A DNA stretch of 64,000 bases from the NCBI RefSeq assembly GCF_028476545.1, contig NW_026731992.1:620001-684000 (forward strand). The letters run 5' to 3'. A program made the position numbers and the translations under genes. The notes below the pieces were generated by a model. That model made no database searches. It was not told the DNA's origin and saw only the letters and a program-made list of their open reading frames with translations. The stretch's first letter is position 1; every line of letters starts with the position of its first letter. Below, piece by piece: positions 33,901-45,300 of the stretch. Source of the stretch: Physella acuta (lineage: Eukaryota > Mollusca > Gastropoda > Physidae).

Positions 33901-36777
33901 TATGAATCAATTAAAATTTGGACCAAATTAGTAGGTATGTCTATCCAACCACACCACACGCGTCATCACGTTCAATAGCTGCGCCATCACGTTCAATAGG
34001 CGCGCAACGGTTTTTAGTCATGTAACTCTACTGTAATAAAACATGTAGAGTACTGAAAAAATTCATAAAAAACGTTTTAATGACAAGCTTTTATGTAATA
34101 ATGCACTAAAGAGTAGAAAATAAATTATACACTACTATTTAAATTACTATAAAGAAAACCGTGGGTCTCTTCCTAAACATTAGTAAAGGTATCAAATAGA
34201 TACTAAAGTGACCCACGCTTTTTTTTTATAGTTATTTAAATACACACACACACACATTCCTCTCCACCATCTTGGACAAAGTTGGTAGAGCAGGGTTTAA
34301 CTTTTTAAATAATTACACAATCTTACAATGCGCTTTAGTACAATTAGTTTCTTTTCTTAGTGATAAAGGTTATCCACTCCCCGATCCAGTGTGAATCCTT
34401 GCAATTTTATATAGCAAAAAAGTCCCCCCTTCTTCCCCCTACCCCCTTTCTTCCTCCCTACCCCCCCCCCCTACTGCACCATCTTGATAAAAGTCACTAC
34501 GGTTGAACAATCGTACAATACGTTTTAATACAATTGTTTTTCTTTTATAAGTGGTAACATTTATCAACTCACCAATCTAGTGTAAATTCTTCCAATTTTG
34601 GTCGCGAAAAAGCGCACCCCCCCCCCCCCCTTCATCTACGAAAAGCTGAAAGCGGTTTTTGCCGGTCACTGTTACTTAAGGATATATGCTTTACAGTTAC
34701 ATAATCAAGGTAGAAACAGTTAAATCAGTATGTAAAGGCTTGTAGCAATTACATTTCTTAACTTAGACTGTATATAATTCAAAACAGCAGCATAAAAATC
34801 TGCTTAAAAAAATTTCTACCCCTTTTGGGGGTGTAGAACAAAAGGCCGACATCCAAAAGGCCGACAAGACAAAAGGCCGACACGGACAAAAGGCCGACAT
34901 GGAAAAAAGGCCGACAGCCAAAAGTCCGACAGGACATAAGGTCGACAAGCATAAAAAATACTAATATCGCAAAATATAAATACATGTTACTGCATGCAGA
35001 AAGGGGAAACAGAACTACACTTGAATTTTAACGTGGCGTAGCGTACAATTTGTCATACTAGACCCTATTTTTTTTGTATTTTGTAATATACCTTTATCAT
35101 TATGTAACTAGTTTTCAGTAAAAATTAAACATGTCTGTAATTGTAGTTTGTTGTTTTATAAAACGTGTCGGCCTTTTGTTTTGTCGGCCTTTTGGCTGTC
35201 GGCCTTTTGTCTTGTCGGCCTTTTGTCCATGTCGGCCTTTTTTCCGTGCCGGCCTTTTGTCCGGATCCCCCCTTTTGGCGCCCCCCTAGGGTCGGCACCT
35301 GGGGCGGCCTCCCCCACCTCCCAGCTACGCCTCTTCCCCAGGGGCGCCAGTTACGACCCCTAGTTTGGTTTGATCATCGAATGTGGTGTGCCAGGTGTCC
35401 CTATTGTAGGGCGCTCTTTAAAACGAATGTGAATGCCGCAGAGCTCACGTGGAGAGTCCGGGTTGACTGATCAGGGCGCCGGGGGAACGCTCTAATTCGC
35501 CTTAGTTAACTGTTTTAGTAACCAAATCGCATTCTATCGTGGCGCCGGAGGGCACGTATCATTCGATTTTGTGAACGATTATTAGTAGCTTATCGTACCC
35601 ATAGTGTATCGCAATCTATAAAACGAACGCAGACGCAATAATACTCAAGTCATACCCACAAGCGGCTACGCTCCTCCGTAATTTATAAATATTTGAATTA
35701 TTTGTTCGCGGAAACCTTCCCAGACACCTTCTCAGCAATTTCCCAACGTTTCATGGCAATCGGGTAAAAGGTGGAGTAATAGATTAAGGACAAACTAATA
35801 AACCCACAGTTTAAATATTGTGTGTTTAGGGGAGATCATTCTCGCTTTATTTTAAAAGTGGCTTCACTTTTTTTACTTTCTCGTATATACGAAGTATAGA
35901 GAAAGTCATGTAATCGTGCAAAAAAAAAATCGAGATTTTTACGAATCTCGACGTTTTACACCTCACTGATACGGAAAAACATAATTTTGCAATCTTGTCC
36001 GTATGTCTGTGTGTCTGTGTGTCTGTCTGTCCGTGTGTAAACACGATAACTTGAGCACCGTTACAGCTAGGTTGATGAAATTTCATATATAAGTATTTTA
36101 TCAAAATCGTAGATCCGTATGAACTTTTGAGCGATTTCCGATAACCGGAAGTGGTACTTTTCCTACTTTGAATTTTTCAAAAGCCTATAACTTGAGTACT
36201 ATTTCAGATAGATAAATGAAATTTCGCATGTAAGTAAAAGATCTAATTCTCTACCTTCTGTTAAATTTTGAGTAATTTCCGTTGACTGGAAGTAGTACTT
36301 TACGCTACTTCCGATTACTCAAAAAACTAATGTAAATTTTAAAAGTACTAATAATATTGCGCACTATTATGCGCTTTTTTATTTGGCGTTCACTTGGTGT
36401 GCAATTAATTTGTCTACGAGATTTTATTCTATTTTTAAAACTTTAAGTATTTAAAATGGATTTAAAAATCATATCTATAGCCCGAGTTCCCATCCCCTGT
36501 TATTTTATATAAGAATATTCGAGAAAGTTTAGGGGAGATCACTCCCGGTTTATTTCAATGATACAATTATGATTAGTTTTTACAAGTTTTAAAAATCTAA
36601 ATTAAGGTTAGGGATGGATTTAACTAATATTTATAACGGGATGCTTACTTGTAGTTGACTTTGTGCCATAGATGACGGTGTCATACTAGTAACGTTTACT
36701 TGCTCCTCAGGTCAGAACCAGATGACATTGAAGAAGAGAAAGTGCTAACCAAGTTTAACCACATCCAGAAGCCATAG
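30993..36777 (+). CDS. Claudin/PMP22-like four-TM membrane protein (gene B), 215 residues
   Basis: Four coding exons: 30993-31245, 32995-33150, 33485-33656 and 36711-36777 (TAG). Phases fit (1,1,2). TM1 is about residues 13-35, ending PYWLA. Loop 1 has NMGLYTAC (Cys63), a possible N-glycosylation site NGT at 72-74 and Cys80. TM2 is about 91-112, TM3 about 125-147, loop 2 is rich in aromatic residues, and TM4 about 170-194. A short cytoplasmic tail ends HIQKP, so there is no obvious PDZ-binding end. W, GLYxxC, C in loop 1 is the claudin/PMP22/EMP signature; the subfamily is not clear. The ATG follows two copies of a 26-bp direct repeat (30944-30990). Intron 1 is almost wholly minisatellite; intron 3 (3 kb) holds foldback and dispersed repeats. 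Confidence 0.8.
31250..32310. repeat. 20-bp minisatellite in intron 1 of gene B
   Basis: About 53 units of TCCAGCTTGTGTCTTCACTG, starting four or five bases after the donor GAG|GTAGG at 31245/31246. Variants with GGTTGTTCTTCATT recur at 31674, 31864 and 32126, showing block duplication. Each unit also contains an acceptor-like CTTCACTGTCCAG. Confidence 0.96.
32366..32985. repeat. 27-bp minisatellite of acceptor-like modules before exon 2 of gene B
   Basis: About 23 units. Each contains AACTGACCTGTTCCCATCTAG: a CTGAC branch-like motif, a short pyrimidine tract and an AG. The last unit runs into the real acceptor CCCTTCTGTGTAG|CGGCTG at 32994/32995. Confidence 0.95.
33657..34837. other. Intron 3 of gene B, first part: repeat debris
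   Basis: No exon seen. It contains GATGACGCG/CACGTTCAATAG motifs shared with the dispersed elements, and a stretch (34250-34640) with CCACCATCTTGGACAAAGTT and C runs that recurs near 57640-57830. Confidence 0.5.
34838..35264. mobile_element. Foldback element with arms of GTCGGCCTTTTG repeats
   Basis: The left arm (34838-34955) is a string of six or seven CAAAAGGCCGACA-type units. The right arm (35164-35264) is the same string inverted (GTCGGCCTTTTGT). About 210 bp of AT-rich DNA separates them. Such arms built of short tandem repeats are typical of foldback-type elements. A C-rich fragment like the hAT MITE cores (35265-35340) abuts the right arm. Confidence 0.75.
35868..36560 (-). mobile_element. 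Dispersed repeat, copy B (inverse of 20.5-21.3 kb)
   Basis: Reverse complement of copy A, with the CTTTCTCGTATATACGAAG end, the (TG)n/TCTG tract and the paired ACTTCC blocks. It lies in intron 3 of gene B. The segment between (35345-35860) carries GGCGCC / TTTAAAACGAACG motifs seen in the (TA)-flanked elements. Confidence 0.7.
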
Positions 36778-36839
36778 GCCAGCCCTGCACAATCATCCTG
36801 GGACATGGCACTCAGGCCAGTTGATACTGGACGTGTGCC

Positions 36840-37615
36840 CATGACGGTACGTCACCTGGATGATGCAGGGACTGGGACTGGATAATGCAGGGACTGTCAC
36901 CTGGATGATGCAGGGACTGGGACGGTCACCTGGATAATGCAGGGACTGGTCACCTGGATGATGCAGGGACTGGGACGGTCACTTGGATGATGCAGGGACT
37001 GGGACGGTCACCTGGATGATGCAGGGACTGGTCACCTGGATAATGCAGGGACTGGTCACCTGGATGATGCCGGGACTGGGACGGTCACCTGGATGATGCA
37101 GGGACTGGTCACCTGGATGATGCAGGGACTGGGACGGTCACCTGGATGATGCAGGGACTGGGACTGGATAATGCAGGGACTGTCACCTGGATGATGCAGG
37201 GACTGGGACGGTCACCTGGATAATGCAGGGACTGGTCACCTGGATGATGCAGGGACTGGGACGGTCACCTGGATAATGCAGGGACTGTCACCTGGATAAT
37301 GCAGGGACTGTCACCTGGATGATGCAGGGACTGGGACGGTCACCTGGATGATGCAGGGACTGGTCACCTGGATAATGCAGGGACTGTCACCTGGATGATG
37401 CAGGGACTGGGACGGTCACCTGGATGATGCAGGGACTGGGACGGTCACCTGGATGATGCAGGGACTGGGACGGTCACCTGGATGATGCAGGGACTGGGAC
37501 GGTCACCTGGATGATGCAGGGACTGGGACGGTCACCTGGATGATGCAGGGACTGGGACGGTCACCTGGATGATGCAGGGACTGGGACGGTCACCTGGATG
37601 ATGCAGGGACTGTGT
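36840..37615. repeat. 29-bp minisatellite in the 3' UTR of gene B
   Basis: About 27 units (core GGATGATGCAGGGACTGG; some shorter) starting about 65 bases after the stop. The array begins at GACG|GTACGTCACCTGG, which itself looks like a donor, so a 3' UTR intron is possible. Confidence 0.94.
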
Positions 37616-37681
37616 GATGCAAGGACGGCCGTTTTATCGTCCACTTAGAACAAAAGACTGTCAATGAGAAGAACAGCTAAA

Positions 37682-37687
37682 AATAAA
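37682..37687 (+). terminator. Poly(A) signal of gene B
   Basis: AATAAA just beyond the 3' UTR array. 37690-38320 holds a 60-bp direct duplication (about 37765-37870, core AACACTGTATGAGTATGG) and no gene. Confidence 0.5.
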
Positions 37688-38320
37688 TGTGGTACACATG
37701 AATACCTTACCATGTGTGAATGTTTTTCATCAGTTGGGTGGGATGGTATGTAGTGATGTCACTTAAAGTTTAACATAAAGCGTGCACATAACACTGTATG
37801 AGTATGGTCTAACTTTGTAGTGATTTATGTCACTTGAAGTGTGTGCATAACACTGTATGAGTATGGTCTAACTTGGTTACTTCTCCAATCATGCCGAGTA
37901 GAGATGACAGCCATATGCCATTAAAAGGTCACAAATTGAGGCCGTCTGACATTCTCTGCACCGAGACCACAACTTGTGAATTTGACCTTCACTGAGGACA
38001 TCCGTAATTTTACCTCCACCCCCTTTTAGGAAAACTCTTCTATTGAGGTAGATTAGATGTTCTAGCCTGGCTTATTTATATTACTTGACCTCACAGCCAC
38101 CAAACTAAAATACAAGATATACCCTACACATCCCTCCTACTCCTAGTAATTGAGCTCAGCATGCTCAGTCAGTGGATCCCTTTTTAATTTCTCGTTTATG
38201 AAGCATACAGGAAGTTAAACAATCGTTCAAATAGTTGTAATATAGACATTTTTACACCTCTATAAGTCAATTTTTTAAAATATTTTTGTTGATGTCTGTT
38301 ACAATAATTTCAGTGGCTTA

Positions 38321-38513
38321 AGTAGACGAAATTTTAAACATCAGGAATAATTGTGTACCGAAGTATGACTACAAACATCAGGAATAATTGTGTACCAAAG
38401 TATGACTACAAACATCAGGAATAATTGTGTACCAAAGTATGACTACAAACATCAGGAATAATTGTGTACCGAAGTATGACTACGCTTTCAGAGGTCTAAA
38501 AATTTCGTCTACT
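38321..38513. repeat. Four 37-bp repeats enclosed by a 15-bp inverted repeat
   Basis: AGTAGACGAAATTTT (38321-38335) and its exact inverse (38499-38513) flank four copies of a 37-bp unit (core CATCAGGAATAATTGTG). It could be a small MITE with internal amplification. 38514-38960 shows nothing else. Confidence 0.75.
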
Positions 38514-38962
38514 TCTACACGACAGATTTCTTCAAAACTTTTCACGGTCCAAACTTGACAAAAATGATTTTTTATTGACATTTCATTTGGCCGAATTAGA
38601 CGCTAAATTAACTTTTTAACTTAATCAGTGAATGTTTCCTTTATAGAGCTGTAACTTTCTGCTCTATTACAGACTGTTCATTTTCACCAGGTGTGTCAAT
38701 TTTTTTTACACTGCGATTTTATTCTATTTTAAAAAATTTAATACACAAGAGTTATAGAATAGCATCCCGTTACTGATACTCATCAGGTATTGCAGTAGAA
38801 CCAAGTATAAATTCATTGATTCTGGCTTTGAATGTTCTTTAACCCATTACTGTCCAGAGATTAACTTTTACAATAGTACAGTCAAGTAAAATAACTTTTA
38901 TCAACTAAATTTAAAACATTCACAATCATGAAAAAGTTAAACAAAATGCATTAAACAGGAAA

Positions 38963-38968
38963 TTTATT
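38963..38968 (-). terminator. Candidate poly(A) signal of SLC3A2
   Basis: AATAAA on the minus strand about 400 bases after the stop codon at 39364. The 3' UTR between is AT-rich with no gene. Confidence 0.4.
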
Positions 38969-39363
38969 TGTCTAAATATCTTAATATTTTTAATGTAGGG
39001 CCTATATCCAACCTACACAAAACTAAAGAAGTCTTGACATATTTAAAAATGTAATTGGAGTCAGATTGATCAGCAAACTATATTAATTCTCTAAATATAT
39101 TGTCCATAATATTAAAAAAAACTGGTATTAAACATCTGGATAGAAAAAGAAGAGCATGTTCTGGCTTCACTTGATCTTCTCAATACAAGCTGCTCCCATA
39201 ACTAAGGGAATGTGTACAGCAGTCCATCTCTGGCCACAGGTTAGTAAAGGGTTTACATAAACTAAAATCACACTGCAGACTTTTCCAGACAGTCAAAAGG
39301 AAGGAAACTTGAATTATACAAGTTGTCTAATGATACAGCATTTAAATGTGTTAAAGAGAGAGG

Positions 39364-42300
39364 TTAGTCTAGAGCAGGAAGCTCCAGGACTATAACATCA
39401 TAACCCCGTAGATTGGCACCCTTGTCTAGGAAACTGATGCTCTTGTCAACTTGCTCCATCTGAGTGTGGTAGCGAACTGTGCCCTCCTTGATAGAGAACT
39501 CACTTAGATCTTCAGGAGACACATGAATCTCCTGGTCACTCAGATTCATCAAAACAAGGAAGTAAGGGAACCTGGAGGCTTGACGTGTAAACACCAGCAG
39601 ATCTTCATTTGGTGCACTCACCTAAAACAGATCAAGGTTAAATATTAAGCTCATCCATCACAGACCAACAGTTATTCTTACAATAAAAACTGGGACAGAA
39701 TGTACCTTTGTGGTGCCCCATTGGAAAGATTCCCTAGTTCTCAGTTTGGATAGTTGCATGTAAGCTTCAAGGGGTGTAAGACCAGAAAAGTGAGCAAGTC
39801 CAACCTGGTCAAAAGAAATTACAACAGTACAATTAATGTATGTTTAACAATAGACATCAAAGCCCAACCATGTGATATAGAAGGTAGTTTAGCTGACCTG
39901 AACATTGTCCACCTTGTAGTTAGAGCCCACAGGGATCCAGGTGCTCACATTTTTATCTGTAAACCCAGCATTTACCAGGGTGTTCCACTGCATTGGTGTC
40001 ATGTGCACCTCATTACCCTAAATACAAAAGTATGAGTATCAAAATCTTGTTGCATAATCTCTGGATAATTTTTTTAAAATAAGTTCAGAACTTACATGAA
40101 ACTTGACACTAGTTTGTGCATCTCCATCTCTCTGGCCAAACTCATCACCATAATAATTGAAAGGAGTCCCTAACAAGAGCAGTTGCAGTGCATGGGCCTG
40201 CATCAGACGCTTCTTATAGTCTCCTCCCAAGCGTGTTGCAACACGCTGTGTCTCTTGGTTACCAAGCTGTATTAAAATAAGATAAAAATGTCTTCCTACT
40301 AAATTAAGAACGAAGAAGAAGAAGTCTTCCTCTTTTTGAACAAATCTTAATACAAGTTTGGGCAACAAACAATCACTTCAACCTACTTGAAGTCCAGGCC
40401 AGTAGTTTGTTACATTTATGTTCAGTTTTTCTACCAGGGCTTTAGCACAAACAGCCTTACAGCCATCCTTCAGCTCTTCCATTACAGGAACCACAATATG
40501 AAGTCTTTTCTTTTCGTTCGTTCCCCAATATTCTGAAATGTCCTGGCCATTACGCACTGATCCAAATAACAGCCTAAAGATCAAGTAGTATTAGTATTAG
40601 ATTATACATTTAAGTAATGAAAAATTCTTAAATTTTTATCACCTGTAACAAGTGTTGAAGAAAATGTTAACAAAAAAACAATGCCTAACCTCAAGTTGTT
40701 TGTATAGAATGTGAACAAATGTTAAATAAAATAGTAACGTACTTCTCTCTCCCTGGCTTGTCAGAATACTCATCAGCAACAACACGCAGCGCTTCAAGAA
40801 ATGCTAGAGTGTCATTGTTGTAAGCACTCTCAAGGCCTTTAATATGGAAACCACTAACACCGGCCTCAAACCAAAACTTCAAAATATCCTGCAATAGATT
40901 TTAAAGCTTAAATTACTCACAAAAAATAAAACTAGATGCTTCAGATCAAAACAATCATTTTTAAAAGGATAAACAAGCACAAGAAATACTAACTTTGAAC
41001 TCTTTTTTAACAGCTTCACTCTTCAAGTTGAGATCAGGGTAATCCTTAGAATACTGATGAAAATACCAGGCCTTGCGCTCTGAGTCATATGACCAAGCTG
41101 AATCACCATATTTATTTTTCTGTAAAATATACACACAATGTAATGTACCCAACAGGGATAAAAAAAAAATATCAATCACAAAAACCTTTATAAAAACTAG
41201 TAGGGTGCCACCTGACCTACTTTTTAAAGTTTGGGGGTCATTTAAAAAAAATTATATACTATAATTTGTTTAATACAGCAAATTCCACAATACTGATCAG
41301 ATTATAATGAATTCTTAGGCAAACCAGGGCCACAAAGTTCACATGCTACAGACACATGCTTAACTAATTCCCTCTTCCCCCTACAATGAAAGATAGCTTT
41401 ATGCACTGGACTGAAATTTTAACCAGGTCAATGGCAACCACTGGCATAAAAACATTTTAATTACCAGAAAGAAACTCCAAATTTGTTTCAATTTTCAAGG
41501 CATATTGCTGTTATCAAATTGATTTTTTCAAGATTTGATTTTTAAGCAATGCAAGTCAGAAACTGTTTTCAATCAAGTGTAAAACCACATGTCAAAATCA
41601 TACAATTATTGGGGAAATTAAACTAAAAGATGAATAAAATCCACTATGCACAAATAGAAGAGCATTTCATAGGTTTGGTTTTTTAAAAAAGTATGGACAG
41701 AGATGTCAATGTGAGTACCATTCCCCCAAATTTTTTGTGTGTAGCAGTTTTACCTGAGTACCAGGAGGATTGTTAGGAGACCCACTTTGCCAGATGTAAT
41801 AGTCAGCAAAATGACTATCATTTAATTTTGACTTCAGAAACCATGAATGGTTTTTGCTTGACTGGTTGGGGATGAGATCAAGAATGATTTTCTTTCCTGT
41901 AAAATCCATGTTATATAAGAATCAGAAACATTTAGGATAATTTTTGGGAAGCTTATTAAAACATTGACATGTCATGCTGAAGCCATATTTGTTTTAGTTA
42001 CATTGTTACACTCACACTAGAGATGCCAGACCTACTTTGCTCTCCTTACCATCAACAAGAAGAGTTAACGTTTTATTCAAAAGTCAATTTAAAAAGTATG
42101 AAAACGCGACTTTCCAAAAAAAAAAAAAAAATTCAATAGCAATCCTTTTGGTTTATCTCATCAATGTGTTACCATTCGTGTATTTTTAGATGTGTGACCT
42201 CGCTTTCTAAAACAGTTATTTAAATAAAAACACAATAATAAAAATATCTTGGATCATCGTTGTTAGAGCGTGGGTTTGTTCACACTGTCTGCCAGACGAC

Positions 42301-45300
42301 CCAAGGTCTGCTGTATAAAAGCGTTGAGTGTACATTAATCACCTTCTGTAACTGTGAGGTAGAACACACCTCAGCGACTGCCCAAGCGTAAGGGTCATCG
42401 GGGTGCTCTCAGGATCTACCGGTTACACTAACACAGAGGCGCCAGGTATGGCCTCGGGTTTAGCTTAATCATCAAATGTGTGGCATGCACTGTGTTCCTA
42501 CTGTATGGTGTTCTTTAATGCATATGTAGGCGCCATAGTGCTCACGGGGGAGCTTGATGCAGGTCACCAACAGTCAACAGCCGAGCCTATTTGGTTTAGT
42601 CAACGACAATGGTGGCCCACTGTATACAGTGTATAGCACTCTTTGAAACGACCAGAGGTGCCAAATCACACCCAGCAGGTCTGCTTGGAAAACAATGGGT
42701 GAACGTAATTTTGATTGTTTAAAATTGTAAATAAAAAATTAAACCGAATAGATATAATAATTACTATTAATTTTAGCCAACCTTCTTTCCTCATTTTTTT
42801 AAGCCAGTTTTTGAAGTCATCAAGTTTTACTTCAAGCTTATCATCTAAGTCTTTGTGATCTAGGATTCCTAATGAATAATCCTCCCCATCATATTTGTAG
42901 ATTGAATCCAGCCAAATAGCCTTAGCTCCAATGTCATCGGTAATGTATGAAAGTTTATCGGTCAAACCTGAAATCAATAGTAATAATTTATCAATTACAG
43001 TAACAAACAACTTTTTTTTATTACTTACTCAAGACAAGAGCTAGCTTAGTAGGCAGAATGGCAATTTCCTATTTAAAATTATGACTAGGCACTAGATATT
43101 GTATTTAGTTCTAGTCTAGGGTAATCTATCGTTTTAGCGTAATCAATTCGGCTGCAGTAGTAATGTGCGGGAGAGGTAATTGATGAATATATTTGTTTAA
43201 ATAAGTATATTTAAGTCAAATTTTACAAAATAGAACAGATAATTGATTTAAAATAACAATCAGTGACCAAAACAATTTAAAATATCACGAAACTAACTTT
43301 AAACTACGTGTTTGAGATAAATATTAGAAGATAAAAACAGCGGCCATCTTTCCAAATAAAATTTAGAGTAGTTCCCCTTGATACAAATGTCTATTCGTAT
43401 GTATATTGTGTTGACTTTGTTGTTTAATATACATAGGTGTCTTGTTTAATATAAGTACGACAGAGGGCCGACTTCTTATCTTTAATTTCAATTGATGAAA
43501 TAAAGGCTATGTATGTATGTACATCCAAGCAGGGGGGGCGGGGGGTGCGGACCGCACATGGTGACGACACCAAGGCATAAAATAGCAAAATATATAGAGA
43601 AAAACTTGAGGGGGGGGGTAAAAATCGAAAGTTTGAGGGGGGGGGGGGGGGGGGTGTGTGTGCAAATCGAAAGTTTGAGGGGGGGGGGGGTTATAACAGT
43701 GAAACATTGTTGGAGCGTAGCTTGGAGTGTGTTTTTGAGATTGCATCAGAAAAGGATGGTAGCTGTGCGCATGCGTGAGAGAGGGAGACAAGAAAAAAGA
43801 ACATGGCGTAAGTTGGCTGTACACGCTGTCTATGTGGAGACAAAATAAATATGTATATAATGTAAAAGAAGGCTCGTCTTGTAATTTCGTATGTGATGGA
43901 TGAAAGGTAGGGAAAAGGCCTGTGGCAAATTTATAGCGTGAACCCAGGCACACAAAAGGGTTGTGACAGGGGTGAAAATCGAAAATTTGAAAGTTTGTCC
44001 CCGGGAAGGGTCGCTATGCCTCGGTGGGGGGGGGGGGGGTGGTTTGGTGGTGACACCAATAAGTGCCGCACCGGGTGACACCCGACCTCGCTACACCACT
44101 GCATCCAAGATCTCAAAAACTTTTGGGAGGTCCAACATTTATTAAACCCTTTTGTACCGATGAACTTGTCAATTATTAGGTCGTCCATATTCTTCATAAA
44201 ATGACGTTGGACTCAAAATATGGGACGGGGTAAAAAAAAAAAATTTTTTAAATGATTAAGAATATATTCGTTTTCATTAGAAATAGTGTTCGGGTATAGT
44301 TAGTAGAACTGCGATATATTAAATCATCATCTTGCTTTTAGTGACGATTGGTGGAAAGGGAATTCATCGGGAAAAGTATTACGTCATTTATGGATAGGGC
44401 CGGCGCTACCTATAAGGCGAACTAGGGAGCTGTCCATAGGGGGCGCCAAAAATGGCAAAATGGGTTGGAAAAACAAATTGAACGGTTGAAGGGGGAGCAA
44501 ATCGTAAGCTTGTCCCCGGGCGCCGGGAAGGGTCGCTACGCCTCTGATAATACGGGGGCGTTTAATAAGTTTTGCCTAGGGCGCTAAATAACCTGGCGGC
44601 GACACTGTTTATGGGTGAACCATTTAAGCCTAATTGTTTATTATGTCTGTAGACATTAGTCTTAGGCCTACACTTTTTCTGAATTAAGGTTATTGTGTTT
44701 ATAAAAATAGGTTTAAATTTTAATTAGTTACATTTGAATACCACATGGTTTTTGTTTTTCTTTGCCTTCTGCTTTCATCAGTTTTTGATTTGTTCAATAG
44801 TCGATGTTTACCCCTCCCCACCATCCATTATTACAAAAACAAAAAGCACCCACTTTATAGGGATATCTCCCTCTAGAAAAAAAATAAACCAGATCAACCT
44901 ATAAAAAAAGAAATACATAATTTTTCTCAACCCCGTAGTTTCATCCCCCACTAAGCACAACGTCACCAAGTTCGCGGCGCGCGTGACGTCATTTGCCATT
45001 AGGCTAATGTTAAAGAAAGAGATACCGCGTAATTAAAATAAAATCAAAACAGGCTCTATGGAGTTGAGACTTTAGCGACGGTTAGCCTGACGAATAGATC
45101 TAAATGACTTTAGTTCGGTAAATTATATTGGTGTTTAATTTATTACAGTGGTATGCGGTGCTCCCTCAACTATACAAATTCACGTGCTTTTAATTTCTGC
45201 AACCTGCTGCTCTGAGACGTCCGGCTCTAAAGTGCCCGTGACACAGCGGCTTCCTCAAATGCATTTAGACTCCCGGTCCCACCTATAAACTTCGTCTGTC

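Noticed and set aside
39754-40035. Plus-strand frame of 93 codons
   Set aside because: Antisense to two SLC3A2 exons that fit in phase and resemble the family.
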